Shown: piece by piece, positions 34,084 through 45,301 of the stretch
Layout: every line of letters starts with the position of its first letter
Position numbering within the stretch: position 1 is the first letter of the stretch
The notes under the pieces: model-generated
The model's input: the letters and a program-made list of their open reading frames with translations, nothing else
What the model was told of the DNA's origin: nothing
Database searches by the model: none
Source of the DNA: Acetobacteraceae bacterium
GTDB taxonomy: Bacteria; Pseudomonadota; Alphaproteobacteria; Acetobacterales; Acetobacteraceae
DNA length: 64,000 nt
Assembly (NCBI GenBank): GCA_947455205.1
Contig: CANGNF010000023.1
Location: 1-64,000, forward strand
Direction of reading: 5' to 3'
Program-made: the position numbers and the translations under genes

Positions 34084-34385
34084 TCCCGGGCGAAATCCTG
34101 CCGGCCGCCGGCGAGATCGAACTCAACGCCGGCGCGCCGGTGACGGAGCTGGAAGTGGCCAATACCGGCGACCGCCCGGTGCAGGTCGGCAGCCATTACC
34201 ACTTCGCCGAGACCAACCCGGCCCTGGCCTTCGACCGTGCCGCCGCGCAGGGCCAGCGGCTGGACATCGCCGCCGGCACCGCCGTGCGGTTCGAGCCTGG
34301 CCAGCGCCGCCGTGTGCGCCTGGTGCCGCTGGCGGGAGACCGCGTGGTGCACGGCTTCCGCGGCGAAACCGAAGGGAAGCTCTGA
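34080..34385 (+). CDS. ureB: Urease beta subunit UreB
   Basis: A 101-residue structural subunit with the signature [38 protein letters not shown] and [14 protein letters not shown]; length is standard. It overlaps the ureA stop by four bases and ends two bases before the ureC ATG, giving strict 1:1:1 coupling potential. Confidence 0.97.
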   Translation: MIPGEILPAAGEIELNAGAPVTELEVANTGDRPVQVGSHYHFAETNPALAFDRAAAQGQRLDIAAGTAVRFEPGQRRRVRLVPLAGDRVVHGFRGETEGKL

Positions 34386-34387
34386 CC

Positions 34388-36096
<1,709 letters not shown>

Positions 36097-36100
<4 letters not shown>

Positions 36101-36651
36101 CCGAAGACACGCTTCCCCGCGCGATAAAGGTGCTGCCGGCGGGCGGCTGGGTGGAGCGCACCGCGCGCGACACCGTGACGCTGGACTTCGACGACCGCTT
36201 CCGCCGGCGCCGGCGCTATGTCGGCGCCCAGGGCCTGGCCTTCCTGCTGGATTTGGAGGAGGCGGTGGCGCTGCGCGATGGCGACGGGCTGCTGCTGGAA
36301 GCCGGCGGCGTGGTGCTGGTGCGCGCTGCGCCGGAGCCGCTGGTGGAGATCAGCGCCGAGACGCCGGAGCGCCTGGCACGGCTGGCCTGGCACCTGGGCA
36401 ACCGGCATTTGCCCACCGAGATCCGCGCCGACACGCTGCTGATCCGCGACGACCATGTGATCGTGGCGATGCTGCGCGGCCTGGGTGCGCTGGTGCAGCA
36501 GGTACAGGCGCCGTTCAACCCGGAAGGCGGCGCCTATGGCGAGCACAACCGCCACCATGACCACGCGCATGGGCATGGTCATTCGCACGACCACGGGCAC
36601 GACCACCACCACGACCACTCGGGCGCGCATTCGCACGACCATGAGCACTGA
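36097..36651 (+). CDS. ureE: Urease nickel metallochaperone UreE with His-rich tail
   Basis: A 184-residue metallochaperone that stores and hands nickel to UreG. It starts at a TTG that overlaps the ureC stop (TTGA). The N-terminal domain has [14 protein letters not shown] and [11 protein letters not shown]. The metal-binding core has [11 protein letters not shown] and [15 protein letters not shown]. The last 36 residues contain 18 histidines in HDH and HGH runs, a nickel-buffering tail also known in Klebsiella UreE. Confidence 0.95.
36541..36648 (+). other. His-rich tail of UreE
   Basis: This segment codes the last 36 residues of UreE, of which 18 are His and most others Asp, Gly, Ser or Ala. 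The final bases also contain the ureF start codon at 36641 in another frame. Confidence 0.9.
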
Positions 36652-37327
36652 CAGCGCCGCGCTGTACCGGCTGCTGACCTGGCTTTCGCCGGCCTATCCG
36701 GTCGGCGCCTTCAGCTACAGCCACGGGCTGGAAACCGCGGTCGAGGAAGGCCTGGTGCGCGGGCGCGACGACCTGTCCGGTTACATCGCCACCGTGCTGA
36801 ACCACGGCGCCGGGCGCATCGACGGCGCGCTGCTGGTGGCTGCGCATCGGGCCGCCACGGCCGGCAAGCCGCGCGTGCTGGACCAGGTGGCGCAACTGGC
36901 CGCCGCCTGGCGCGGCACCGCCGAAACCGCGCTGGAGACCATGCAGCAAGGCACCAGCTTCACCAGCATCACCGCCAGGGCCTGGCCGGATGCGCGCTTT
37001 GCCGCCTTCGCCGCGCGGCATGGTGGGCGGCTTTCGCACCCCGTGGCGTTTGGTGCGGTGGCGGGCTTCCAGCGCGTGCCGCTGCTGGCCAGCGTGACCG
37101 CCTGGCTGGCGGCCTTTGCAGCCAATCTGGTTTCAGCCGGCGTGCGGATCGTGCCGCTGGGGCAGACCGACGGGCAGTTGGCCACGGCGGCGTTGCAGCC
37201 TATCGTGGACGCAGCCGCGCAGGCCGCGCTGGCCGCCGACCTGGACGACCTGGGCACCGCGAGCCCGATGCTGGACCTGCTCTCCATGCGCCACGAGACG
37301 CAATACACAAGGCTTTTCAGATCATGA
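36641..37327 (+). CDS. ureF: Urease accessory protein UreF
   Basis: A 228-residue all-helical protein that with UreD and UreG forms the nickel-insertion complex. It shows [20 protein letters not shown], the N-terminal signature, and a C-terminal [19 protein letters not shown] that is the usual UreF end. The start overlaps the end of ureE by 11 bp. Confidence 0.95.
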   Translation: MSTDSAALYRLLTWLSPAYPVGAFSYSHGLETAVEEGLVRGRDDLSGYIATVLNHGAGRIDGALLVAAHRAATAGKPRVLDQVAQLAAAWRGTAETALETMQQGTSFTSITARAWPDARFAAFAARHGGRLSHPVAFGAVAGFQRVPLLASVTAWLAAFAANLVSAGVRIVPLGQTDGQLATAALQPIVDAAAQAALAADLDDLGTASPMLDLLSMRHETQYTRLFRS

Positions 37328-37400
37328 GTTTGGGCCGACCGATTCAGCTCTCCGCGCCCCGGGGCAAGGCCCCTGGGCACTCCGACCATCGGGCGGCGTC

Positions 37401-38020
<620 letters not shown>

Positions 38021-38024
<4 letters not shown>

Positions 38025-38533
38025 AGAAGCTTCTGGTCGTTCTCGCCCTGGCTCCGCTCCCGGCGCTGGCGCATCCCGGTGGGCCGCTGGAACACGGCGT
38101 CGTCGCCGGGCTGATGCACCCGCTGCTGGGCATGGACCACTTGGTGGCCATGCTGACCGTCGGCCTCTGGGCGGGGTTGCAGGGTGGCGCGGCGCGGCTG
38201 GCGCTGCCGGGCGCCTTCATGGCCGCCATGGCGCTGGGCATGGGCCTTGGCATGGCCGGCCTGGCAATGCCGGGCGTGGAGGCCGGTGTTCTTGCCTCCG
38301 TGCTGGTGCTGGGCGTGCTGGCGGCGCTGGCGGTGCGGATGCCGCTGAGCGCGGCGGCACCGCTGGTCGGGCTGGCCGGGCTGCTGCACGGCCACGCGCA
38401 TGGCGCGGAAGCCGGCGCGGTTGACCTGAGCTACGCGCTGGGTGCACTGGCCGCCACCGCCGCGCTGCATGGCGCCGGCCTGGCCCTGGCCCGGCCGCTG
38501 GCGCGGTTGCTGCCGCGCGCGCGGGTGGCCTAA
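38021..38533 (+). CDS. HupE/UreJ family nickel permease
   Basis: A 170-residue membrane protein with an N-terminal signal-like segment ending at LAHPGG and about six membrane helices. The family motif [13 protein letters not shown], with His-x5-Asp-His in helix 1, is present, and a His-rich GHAHGAE loop may aid metal binding. UreJ/HupE proteins import or efflux nickel; position at the end of a urease operon supports nickel uptake. Its last four bases overlap the convergent thioesterase gene. Confidence 0.92.
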
Positions 38534-38973
38534 CCCGCGGCCCGCATCGGTGCCAAGGCGAGGAACCTCGCCTTGGTTTCCGGCGGGATCGGCGTGGGCT
38601 TCCGCGTGGTGCGGTCCAGCACCACCATCACGTTCTCGGCCGTGGCGACGCAGTGGTCGCCGACGAACAGCGCCTGTTCCAGCACGAAGCTGCTGTTGCC
38701 CATGCTGAGCAGGGCACCGCCGATGCGGACGCGGCCGGGGTAGTGAACCTCTCGCCGGTAATCGATGGCCACGCGCGCCACCGCCATGGCGAAGGGCCTC
38801 TCGTGCGGCGCGCCGGCCACCGCGTTCATCAGGTCGGCGCGGCCGGTTTCGCAGTACGCCCCGATGGCGCCGTTGTTGACATGGCCGTTCAGGTCGGTGT
38901 CGGAGACGCGGACCGTCTCGTCGCTCCAGAAGGCAAATTCCTCCGGGCGCGGCAGCGGCTTGCGGGCGCTCAT
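38530..38973 (-). CDS. Acyl-CoA thioesterase, 4HBT (hot-dog) family
   Basis: A 147-residue hot-dog-fold protein. The region VSDTDLNGHVNNGAIGAYCE is the 4-hydroxybenzoyl-CoA-thioesterase signature with the active-site Asp and Asn/His, followed by VARVAIDYRREVHYPG. It is predicted to hydrolyse a short or aromatic acyl-CoA. It starts at ATG 38973, overlapping the acyl-AMP ligase stop, and is the last gene of the minus-strand operon from 43755. Confidence 0.88.
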   Translation of the reverse strand: MSARKPLPRPEEFAFWSDETVRVSDTDLNGHVNNGAIGAYCETGRADLMNAVAGAPHERPFAMAVARVAIDYRREVHYPGRVRIGGALLSMGNSSFVLEQALFVGDHCVATAENVMVVLDRTTRKPTPIPPETKARFLALAPMRAAG

Positions 38974-40451
38974 GCGGCGGGGTCCTTCAGGGCGGCCTCG
39001 GCCATGTCGCGCAGCTTGTTCTTCAAGATCTTCACGCCGTTGGGGCCGTTGTTGGCCGGGAATTCCGCCACCGCCACCACGCGCCTGGGCTGCTTGTAGG
39101 CGGCCAGGCCGGCGCGGCAATGCCGGACCAACTCGGCTTCATCCGTGGGCGCGGCCAGGATGACGAAGGCCACCGCGACATCGCCCTGGCCGGGCTGGGC
39201 CACGCCGACCACCTGGGCCTGCGCCACGGCGGGGTGGGCGGCCAGGTGGCTCTCGATCTCGCCGGGGTCCACCAGGTAGCCGCGCAGGCGCAGGCTGTCC
39301 TTCAGCCGCGCCAGATAGAGGAAGCTGCCGCCTTCGTCGATGGCGAGGTCGCCGCTGCGGAACCAGCCATCCGCGGTGAAGGCGGCGGCCGTGGCGGCGG
39401 GGTTGTTCACATAGGCGGTCAGCAGGTTGTAGCCCTGGAATTGCAGCTCGCCCGGCTGACCCTGGGGCAGCACTTCGCCGCTCTCGGGGTCGCAGACGCG
39501 GAAGCGGATATCCGGCGAAACCGGCGTGCCGCCGGCGGGGATGCGCTCCGCCAGCGGCGCCCGCCAGTCGCGGCCCGCCAACAGGGAAAAACCCTCGGAG
39601 GAGCCGTAGAGGCCGAACAGGCTGATGCCGCGGGCGTCGCCGGCCTCGGCCACGCGGGCGGCCCAGCCGACGAAATCGGCATAGCCGCCGATGCGCCAGG
39701 AGGCCAGCGAGGCGCCGGGCACGCCCAGCACCGCGTCGAACATCTGGTCGCTGCCGAAGAAGTGGGTGACCCGCTCCGCGTCTATCGCGCGGGCGCAGGC
39801 GATGGGGTCGTAGACCGGCACCGAGACCAGCGTGCCGCCGGCCGCCAATGCCGCCATGGCCTGCATGAAGCCGAGCACGCCGTAGAGCGGCAGCGCGCCC
39901 AACGCCACGCCGCCCTGCATGTCGAAATACGCGGCCACGTTGCGCGCATGGCGCATGATGCTGGCCTGGTCGTGCGGCGCCAGCTTGGGCACGCCGGTGG
40001 TGCCGCTGGTGGAGAAGGTGCAGAGCAGGTCGCCCGCCTCACCGGTGCTGGGCGCTTCGCCGGCGCTGCCGTCCAGCAGCCCGTGCTGCGGGGCTTCGAT
40101 CAGCACCTCGGGCGCCAGTTCGCGCGCGGCGGCGGCGTAGTCCATCTTCAGGAAGTGCGGCGTGATCACCAGGCCGCGCGGCTCGGCCACGCCCAGCACG
40201 CGGCGCGCCTCCGCCACCGTGAAGCGGGTGGAGATCGGCACCACCAGCACGCCCAGCTGCGCGCAGGCGAACAGGCATTGCAGCCAGCCCGCGCCATCCG
40301 GCAGCCAGACCGCCAGCCGGTCGCCACGGCGGAAGCCCAACGCGTGCAGCCGTGCCGCCAGCGCGGCGGAAGCGGCCCGCAGCTCCGCGCGGGAGACGCG
40401 CAGGCCAGGACCGACGAACGCGGTGCCTTCGCCCGCCAGCAGCGCCAGCAT
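38970..40451 (-). CDS. Acyl-CoA synthetase / AMP-forming ligase
   Basis: A 493-residue class I adenylate-forming enzyme. It has ATP motif STSGTTGVPKLAP, A4/A5-type GLYGSSEG, A7-A8 GDLAIDEGGSFLYLARLKDS and LRGYLVDPGEIESHL, and a C-terminal catalytic Lys block NGVKILKNKLR. It probably activates a carboxylic acid to its CoA thioester; the acid is unknown. The ATG shares one base with the acyl-CoA dehydrogenase stop (TGATG), indicating translational coupling. Confidence 0.9.
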   Translation of the reverse strand: MLALLAGEGTAFVGPGLRVSRAELRAASAALAARLHALGFRRGDRLAVWLPDGAGWLQCLFACAQLGVLVVPISTRFTVAEARRVLGVAEPRGLVITPHFLKMDYAAAARELAPEVLIEAPQHGLLDGSAGEAPSTGEAGDLLCTFSTSGTTGVPKLAPHDQASIMRHARNVAAYFDMQGGVALGALPLYGVLGFMQAMAALAAGGTLVSVPVYDPIACARAIDAERVTHFFGSDQMFDAVLGVPGASLASWRIGGYADFVGWAARVAEAGDARGISLFGLYGSSEGFSLLAGRDWRAPLAERIPAGGTPVSPDIRFRVCDPESGEVLPQGQPGELQFQGYNLLTAYVNNPAATAAAFTADGWFRSGDLAIDEGGSFLYLARLKDSLRLRGYLVDPGEIESHLAAHPAVAQAQVVGVAQPGQGDVAVAFVILAAPTDEAELVRHCRAGLAAYKQPRRVVAVAEFPANNGPNGVKILKNKLRDMAEAALKDPAA

Positions 40452-41590
40452 CAGCGGCCGCCCAGCGCGGCGCGGGCGATCTGGATGCGCTGCATCTCGC
40501 TGGTGCCCTCGCCGATCTTGAAGGCGCGGGCGTCGCGGTAGAAGCGTTCCAACGGCAGATCCCGCATGTAGCCGATGCCGCCGAAGACCTGCAGCGCGCG
40601 GTCGGCCACGCGATTCACCATCTCCGAGCAGTAGAGCTTGCTGCGCGACGCCGCGATGCGGAACTCGTCGCTGCCGGCATCCGCGGCCTCGGCGGCGGCG
40701 CGGATCAGCCCGCGCGCGGCGGCAATCTCCACGTCGTTGTCGGCCAGTGGGAACTGGATGCCCTGGTACTCGCTGATCGGGGCGCCGAAGGCCTTGCGCT
40801 GGCGGGCGTAGTCCAGCGCCATTTCCTGCGCGCGCAGCGCGATGCCGAGGCAGCGGCAACTGACGAAAATGCGGTCGTGGTTGATGCCGGCCATCATGGT
40901 GAGGAAGCCGCCGCCGGGCGCGCCCAGCACGTCCTCATCGGCGATGAAGGCGTCTTCCAGCACGAAGCCGTTCAGGTGGTAGCCGCGCCAGCCCATCTTG
41001 CGGTAGCGCACCAGGTTCTTCAGCCCGGGGTTGCTGCGGCGCATGAGGAAGGTGGTGAGGCGGCCCTTCAGGTTGGCGCCGGCATCGGTTGTCGCCAGCA
41101 CGATGATCCATTCGCTGGTTTCGACATTGCTGATGAACTGCTTGGTGCCGTTCAGCCGCCAGCCGCCGGCCACCTTCTCGCCCTTCACCTTCAGCGCATT
41201 CAGGTCGCTGCCGGCATCGGGTTCGGTCAGCGCGTAGGTGATGGTCTCGCTGCCATCCAGCAGCCCCGGCAATATCCGCGCACGCTGGTCGGCGCTCATC
41301 AGCGTCAGGGAAATCGGCAGGTGGCCGAAGCATTCGGTCAGTGGCATGGAGGTGCGGCCGATCTCCTCCAGCACCTGCACCCGGTCCTGTACGGAAAGCC
41401 CAGGCCCACCCAGGCTTTCCGGCAGGTTGAAGCCGTACAGGCCAAGGGCTGCGATCTCCTGCCGCAGCCCGGCCAGCAGCGTCTCGTCCACCTCGTCCGC
41501 CTCGTCGATCGCGGCTTCCAGCGGGTTCAGCCGCGTGCGCACGAAGCGCCGCACCGTCTCGCGGACTGCCGCGATCTCCTCGGCGGACAT
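40451..41590 (-). CDS. Acyl-CoA dehydrogenase
   Basis: A 379-residue flavoprotein of standard length. It has FAD/substrate block ALTEPDAGSDLNALKV, NGTKQFISNVETS, the RKAFGAPISEYQGIQF region, and the C-terminal GEGTSEMQRIQIAR with the family catalytic Glu position. I chose ATG 41590, four bases after the upstream RraA-like stop. It probably acts on the CoA ester made by the adjacent ligase. Confidence 0.93.
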   Translation of the reverse strand: MSAEEIAAVRETVRRFVRTRLNPLEAAIDEADEVDETLLAGLRQEIAALGLYGFNLPESLGGPGLSVQDRVQVLEEIGRTSMPLTECFGHLPISLTLMSADQRARILPGLLDGSETITYALTEPDAGSDLNALKVKGEKVAGGWRLNGTKQFISNVETSEWIIVLATTDAGANLKGRLTTFLMRRSNPGLKNLVRYRKMGWRGYHLNGFVLEDAFIADEDVLGAPGGGFLTMMAGINHDRIFVSCRCLGIALRAQEMALDYARQRKAFGAPISEYQGIQFPLADNDVEIAAARGLIRAAAEAADAGSDEFRIAASRSKLYCSEMVNRVADRALQVFGGIGYMRDLPLERFYRDARAFKIGEGTSEMQRIQIARAALGGR

Positions 41591-41594
41591 CGGC

Positions 41595-42296
41595 CTACTT
41601 GCCCTTCTCGGCTTCGTAGCGCGCCTTGTTCTCGGCATTCGGCGGGTACAGGCCGGGCAGCTTCTCGCCGGCTTCCACCTTGCCGACGATCCAGGATTCC
41701 AGCCGCTCCTGCTCGGTGCCCTCGTTGGCCACGTACTCCACCAGCGCCTTCGGGATCAGCACCGCGCCGTCGTCATCCACCACCACCACGTCGTCGGGGA
41801 ACACCGCGACGCCGCCGCAGCCGATCGGCTCCTGCCAGGAAACGAAGGTGAGGGCGGCCACCGAGGGCGGCGCCGCGCCGCCGGCGCACCACACCGGCAT
41901 GGTGGTGCCGATCACGCCGGCCACGTCGCGCACCGCGCCGTCGGTCACCAGGGCGGTCACGCCGCGCTTGACCATGCGGGCGCAAAGGATGTCGCCGAAG
42001 ATGCCGGCATCGGTGACGCCCATGGCGTCGGCCACGCAGATGCAGCCTTCCGGCATCGCCTCGATCGCGGCGCGGGTGGAGATGGGCGACGACCAGCTCT
42101 CCGGCGTGGCCAGGTCTTCCCGCGCCGGCACGAAGCGCAGGGTGAAGGCCGGGCCGACCATGCGGGTGCCCTTGGCGGTGGGGGTGAAGGGCTGCGGCCC
42201 ACGCATCCAGACGTTGCGCAGCCCCTTCTTCAGCAGCACCGTGGTGATGGTGGCGGTGGTGATCTTCTCAAGCTTCGCCTTGATGATCGGGTCCAT
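41595..42296 (-). CDS. RraA-like aldolase/regulator family protein
   Basis: A 233-residue member of the RraA/MenG-like fold. The metal and substrate block ALVTDGAVRDVAGV and the upstream DAMGVTDAGIFGDIL are the family signatures; related enzymes are HMG/CHA (4-carboxy-4-hydroxy-2-oxoadipate) aldolases and oxaloacetate decarboxylases, while others inhibit RNase E. I favour an aldolase/decarboxylase from the catabolic context. ATG 42296 is preceded by AAGGA; an upstream TTG at 42311 overlaps the gntK stop. Confidence 0.85.
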   Translation of the reverse strand: MDPIIKAKLEKITTATITTVLLKKGLRNVWMRGPQPFTPTAKGTRMVGPAFTLRFVPAREDLATPESWSSPISTRAAIEAMPEGCICVADAMGVTDAGIFGDILCARMVKRGVTALVTDGAVRDVAGVIGTTMPVWCAGGAAPPSVAALTFVSWQEPIGCGGVAVFPDDVVVVDDDGAVLIPKALVEYVANEGTEQERLESWIVGKVEAGEKLPGLYPPNAENKARYEAEKGK

Positions 42297-42307
42297 GGTC
42301 GTGTCCT

Positions 42308-42802
42308 TCAACGGGTCAGGTGCTTTAGCGCAGCGGCGACGATTGCGGCAGGCTCGTCGTCAACCTCCAGCGCGATGGCGGCTTCATCGGCACCGGGGGG
42401 TTCCAGCGTGGCGTATTGGCTGGCCATCAGGCTGGCGGGCATGAAGTGGTTTACCCGCGCGGCCTGGCGCGCCATGACCAGGGCGGGGTCGCCATGCAGG
42501 TACAGCAGCCGCACGCCGGGGCGGCCCGCCAGCAGGCGGTCGCGGTACACCCGCTTCAGGGCGCTGCAGGTCACCACGCCGCCGGCTTCGCCGCGCGCAT
42601 CCAGCCAGGTGCCAATCGCGTCCAGCCAGGGCCAGCGGTCGTCATCGGTGAGCGGCGTACCCGCGCTCATCTTTGCCACATTGGCCGGCGGGTGGAAAGC
42701 ATCGGCATCGGCGAAGGGTGCGCCCAGCGCCGCGGCCAGGCCCTGGCCGATGGTGGACTTGCCGACGCCGGAGACGCCCATGACGAGGACGCGGTGGCTC
42801 AC
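42308..42802 (-). CDS. gntK: Gluconokinase GntK
   Basis: A 164-residue P-loop kinase phosphorylating gluconate to 6-phosphogluconate. P-loop is GVSGVGKST, with ADADAFHPPANVAKM and TCSALKRVYRDRLL as gluconokinase signatures. The length matches E. coli GntK. The start overlaps the stop of gnd, so kinase and dehydrogenase are coupled: the product of one is the substrate of the other. Confidence 0.95.
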   Translation of the reverse strand: MSHRVLVMGVSGVGKSTIGQGLAAALGAPFADADAFHPPANVAKMSAGTPLTDDDRWPWLDAIGTWLDARGEAGGVVTCSALKRVYRDRLLAGRPGVRLLYLHGDPALVMARQAARVNHFMPASLMASQYATLEPPGADEAAIALEVDDEPAAIVAAALKHLTR

Positions 42803-43755
42803 TTTTTCGGCGGCTCCAGATGCCCGCCGAAGCCCTTCCGCATGGCGGACAGCGCCTTCATCGAGAAGCGCTGCTCATCCCGGCTGGTGAAGCGCGCGAA
42901 CAGCGCCGCAGCCAGCACCGGCGCGGCGATGCCCTGTTCCACCGCGGCATCCACGGTCCAGCGGCCTTCGCCACTGTCGCTGACCGTGCCGGAATAGCTG
43001 CCCAGGTCTTCCTCCGCCGCCAGTGCCTGGGCGGTGAGGTCGAGCAGCCAGCTGGCCACCACGGAGCCACGCCGCCAGCCCTCGGTCACATCCGCCAGGG
43101 AGGCACTGACCACGCCCTGGTGGTGCAGGATGTCGAGGCCCTCGGCCATCGCCTGCATCATGCCGTACTCGATGCCGTTATGGATCATCTTGGTGAAGTG
43201 GCCGGCGCCGTTCGCGCCGCAATGGACGTAGCCCTCGGCCGGGCGGGGGTCGCGGCCCTCGGCGCCGGGGGTGGGGCCGGCGGCGTCCTTGCCGGGCACC
43301 AGGGCGCAGAAGATCGGGTCCAGCCGGCGCACCACCTGGTCCTCGCCGCCGATCATCAGGCTGTAGCCACGCTCCAGGCCCCAGACGCCACCTGACGTGC
43401 CGATATCCAGGAAGTGCAGCCCCTTGGCGCGGATTTCGGCGCCGCGGCGGACGCTGTCCTTCCACATCGAATTGCCGCCATCGATCAGCACATCGCCGGG
43501 GGAGAGCAGGGCGGCGATCTCACGCAGCGCGTCTTCCGTGGCGGCGCCGCTGGGCAGCATGACCCAGATGGTGCGCGGCGCGTCCAGCCCCGCCACCATG
43601 GCGGCCAGGCCCGGCACGGCGCGGGCGCCTTCGGTGGCCAGGGCGGCACCGGGGGCGGGGTCGCGGTCCCACACCACGCAGTCGTGCCCCGCGCGCAGCA
43701 GCCGCCGCACGATGTTGCCGCCCATCCGGCCCAGGCCGACCATGCCAAGCTGCAC
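42799..43755 (-). CDS. gnd: 6-phosphogluconate dehydrogenase, decarboxylating (short form)
   Basis: A 318-residue dehydrogenase that oxidises 6-phosphogluconate to ribulose 5-phosphate and CO2. It has NAD(P) site GMVGLGRMGGNIV, substrate block DIGTSGGVWGLERG, and catalytic HFTKMIHNGIEYGMMQA (Lys and His-Asn). The short length is that of the GndA/YqeC subgroup, usually NAD-preferring. It starts at GTG 43755 with GGAGC upstream. It is the first gene of the operon ending at 38530, divergent from the AbgB-like gene by 103 bp. Confidence 0.93.
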   Translation of the reverse strand: MQLGMVGLGRMGGNIVRRLLRAGHDCVVWDRDPAPGAALATEGARAVPGLAAMVAGLDAPRTIWVMLPSGAATEDALREIAALLSPGDVLIDGGNSMWKDSVRRGAEIRAKGLHFLDIGTSGGVWGLERGYSLMIGGEDQVVRRLDPIFCALVPGKDAAGPTPGAEGRDPRPAEGYVHCGANGAGHFTKMIHNGIEYGMMQAMAEGLDILHHQGVVSASLADVTEGWRRGSVVASWLLDLTAQALAAEEDLGSYSGTVSDSGEGRWTVDAAVEQGIAAPVLAAALFARFTSRDEQRFSMKALSAMRKGFGGHLEPPKK

Positions 43756-43858
43756 CGTTCCGCTCCCTCGTATTCCCGCGCGGAGCCTAACCCCGCCCCG
43801 GCCCTTGCGCCAGCCGCCCCGGCCGGGCTTTGCTGCGGCCAGCGAGCAGGAGCCGACG

Positions 43859-45277
43859 ATGCAGAACAGCGAACAGATCTGGCAGCTGGTGGACCAGCGC
43901 AAAGCCGAATACGAGGGCCTGGCCGACCGCGTCTGGGGCATGCCGGAGCTGTGCTACGCCGAGCATCGCAGCTGCGCCGAACACACCGCCATGCTGGAGG
44001 CCGAGGGCTTCCGGGTGACCAAGGATGTCGCGGGCATTCCGACCGCCGTGATGGGCGAGGCCGGCGAAGGCGGGCCGGTCATCGCCATCCTGGGCGAATA
44101 CGACGCGCTGCCGGGCCTCTCCCAGGAAGCCGGCGTGGCCGAGAAGCGGCCGCTGCCGGGCGATGGCAGCGGCCATGGCTGCGGCCACAACCTGCTGGGC
44201 AGCGCCGCCATGCTGGCCGCCGCCGCGGTGAAGGACTACCTGGCCGCCAACAAGCTGCCGGGCCGCGTGCGCTACTACGGCTGCCCGGCCGAGGAAGGCG
44301 GCGCCGCCAAGGGCTTCATGGTGCGCGACGGGGCCTTCAAGGATGTCGACATCGCGCTGACCTGGCACCCCGCGGCCTTCACCGCCGTGGACGACATGAA
44401 GTCGCTCGCCAATACCCGCATCGACTTCAGCTTCGTCGGGCGGTCTTCGCACGCCGCCGCCGCGCCGCATCTGGGGCGGTCCGCGCTGGATGCGGTGGAG
44501 CTGATGAATGTCGGCGTCAACTACATGCGCGAACACATGCCGTCCGACGCGCGCATCCACTACGCCTACCTGGATGCCGGCGGCATTGCGCCGAACGTGG
44601 TGCAGGCCACCGCCAAGGTGCGCTACCTGATCCGCGCCCGCGACCTGCCGGAGCTGAACCGGCTGATCGCCCGCGTCCGCAAGATCGGCGAGGGTGCGGC
44701 GCTGATGACCGAGACGCAGGTGACGACCAAGGTGGTCTCGGCGGTGTCCAACCTGCTGATGAACTCGCCGCTGGCCGAGGCGATGCACGCCAACATGATG
44801 CGCCTGGGCCCGCCGGAATGGGATGACGAGGACCGCGAGCTGGCGACGAAGTTCCAGGCCACGCTGTCGGAGGAGGACATCACCACCGGCTGGCGCAAGT
44901 ACGGGCTGAAGGAACGCCGCAACGTGCCGCTGGCCGACCAGATCGTGCCGTTGGAATCTGCCTTCGCGCCGATGATGGGCAGCACCGATGTCGGCGACGT
45001 TTCCTGGGCGGTGCCGCTGATCCAGGCGCGCGGCGCGGTCTATGCCATCGGTACGCCGGGGCATAGCTGGCAGCTGACGGCGCAGGGCAAGACGCCGCTG
45101 GCGCACAAGGGCATGGTGCATGTGGCCAAGGTGATGGCCGGCACCGCGGTGGATGCGCTGAAGGACCCGGCGCTGATCGCCCGCGCCAAGGCCGACCACG
45201 CCGAGCGCACCGCGGCGACGCCTTACGTGTGCCCGATTCCGGACGACGTGACGCCGCCGATCACCATGAGCGCCTGA
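43859..45277 (+). CDS. M20 family amidohydrolase, AbgB-like
   Basis: A 472-residue zinc aminoacylase/carboxypeptidase-like protein. The metal blocks GDGSGHGCGHNLLG and CPAEEGGAAKG, the dimerisation lid block FVGRSSHAAAAPHLGRSALD and the C-terminal GTPGHSWQLTAQGKTPLAHKG are all present, matching p-aminobenzoyl-glutamate hydrolase subunit B and related hydrolases. The substrate is unknown. ATG 43859 has AGGAG upstream. Confidence 0.88.
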   Translation: MQNSEQIWQLVDQRKAEYEGLADRVWGMPELCYAEHRSCAEHTAMLEAEGFRVTKDVAGIPTAVMGEAGEGGPVIAILGEYDALPGLSQEAGVAEKRPLPGDGSGHGCGHNLLGSAAMLAAAAVKDYLAANKLPGRVRYYGCPAEEGGAAKGFMVRDGAFKDVDIALTWHPAAFTAVDDMKSLANTRIDFSFVGRSSHAAAAPHLGRSALDAVELMNVGVNYMREHMPSDARIHYAYLDAGGIAPNVVQATAKVRYLIRARDLPELNRLIARVRKIGEGAALMTETQVTTKVVSAVSNLLMNSPLAEAMHANMMRLGPPEWDDEDRELATKFQATLSEEDITTGWRKYGLKERRNVPLADQIVPLESAFAPMMGSTDVGDVSWAVPLIQARGAVYAIGTPGHSWQLTAQGKTPLAHKGMVHVAKVMAGTAVDALKDPALIARAKADHAERTAATPYVCPIPDDVTPPITMSA

Positions 45278-45301
45278 GACCCGCGCAATCGGGCCGGGGC
45301 G

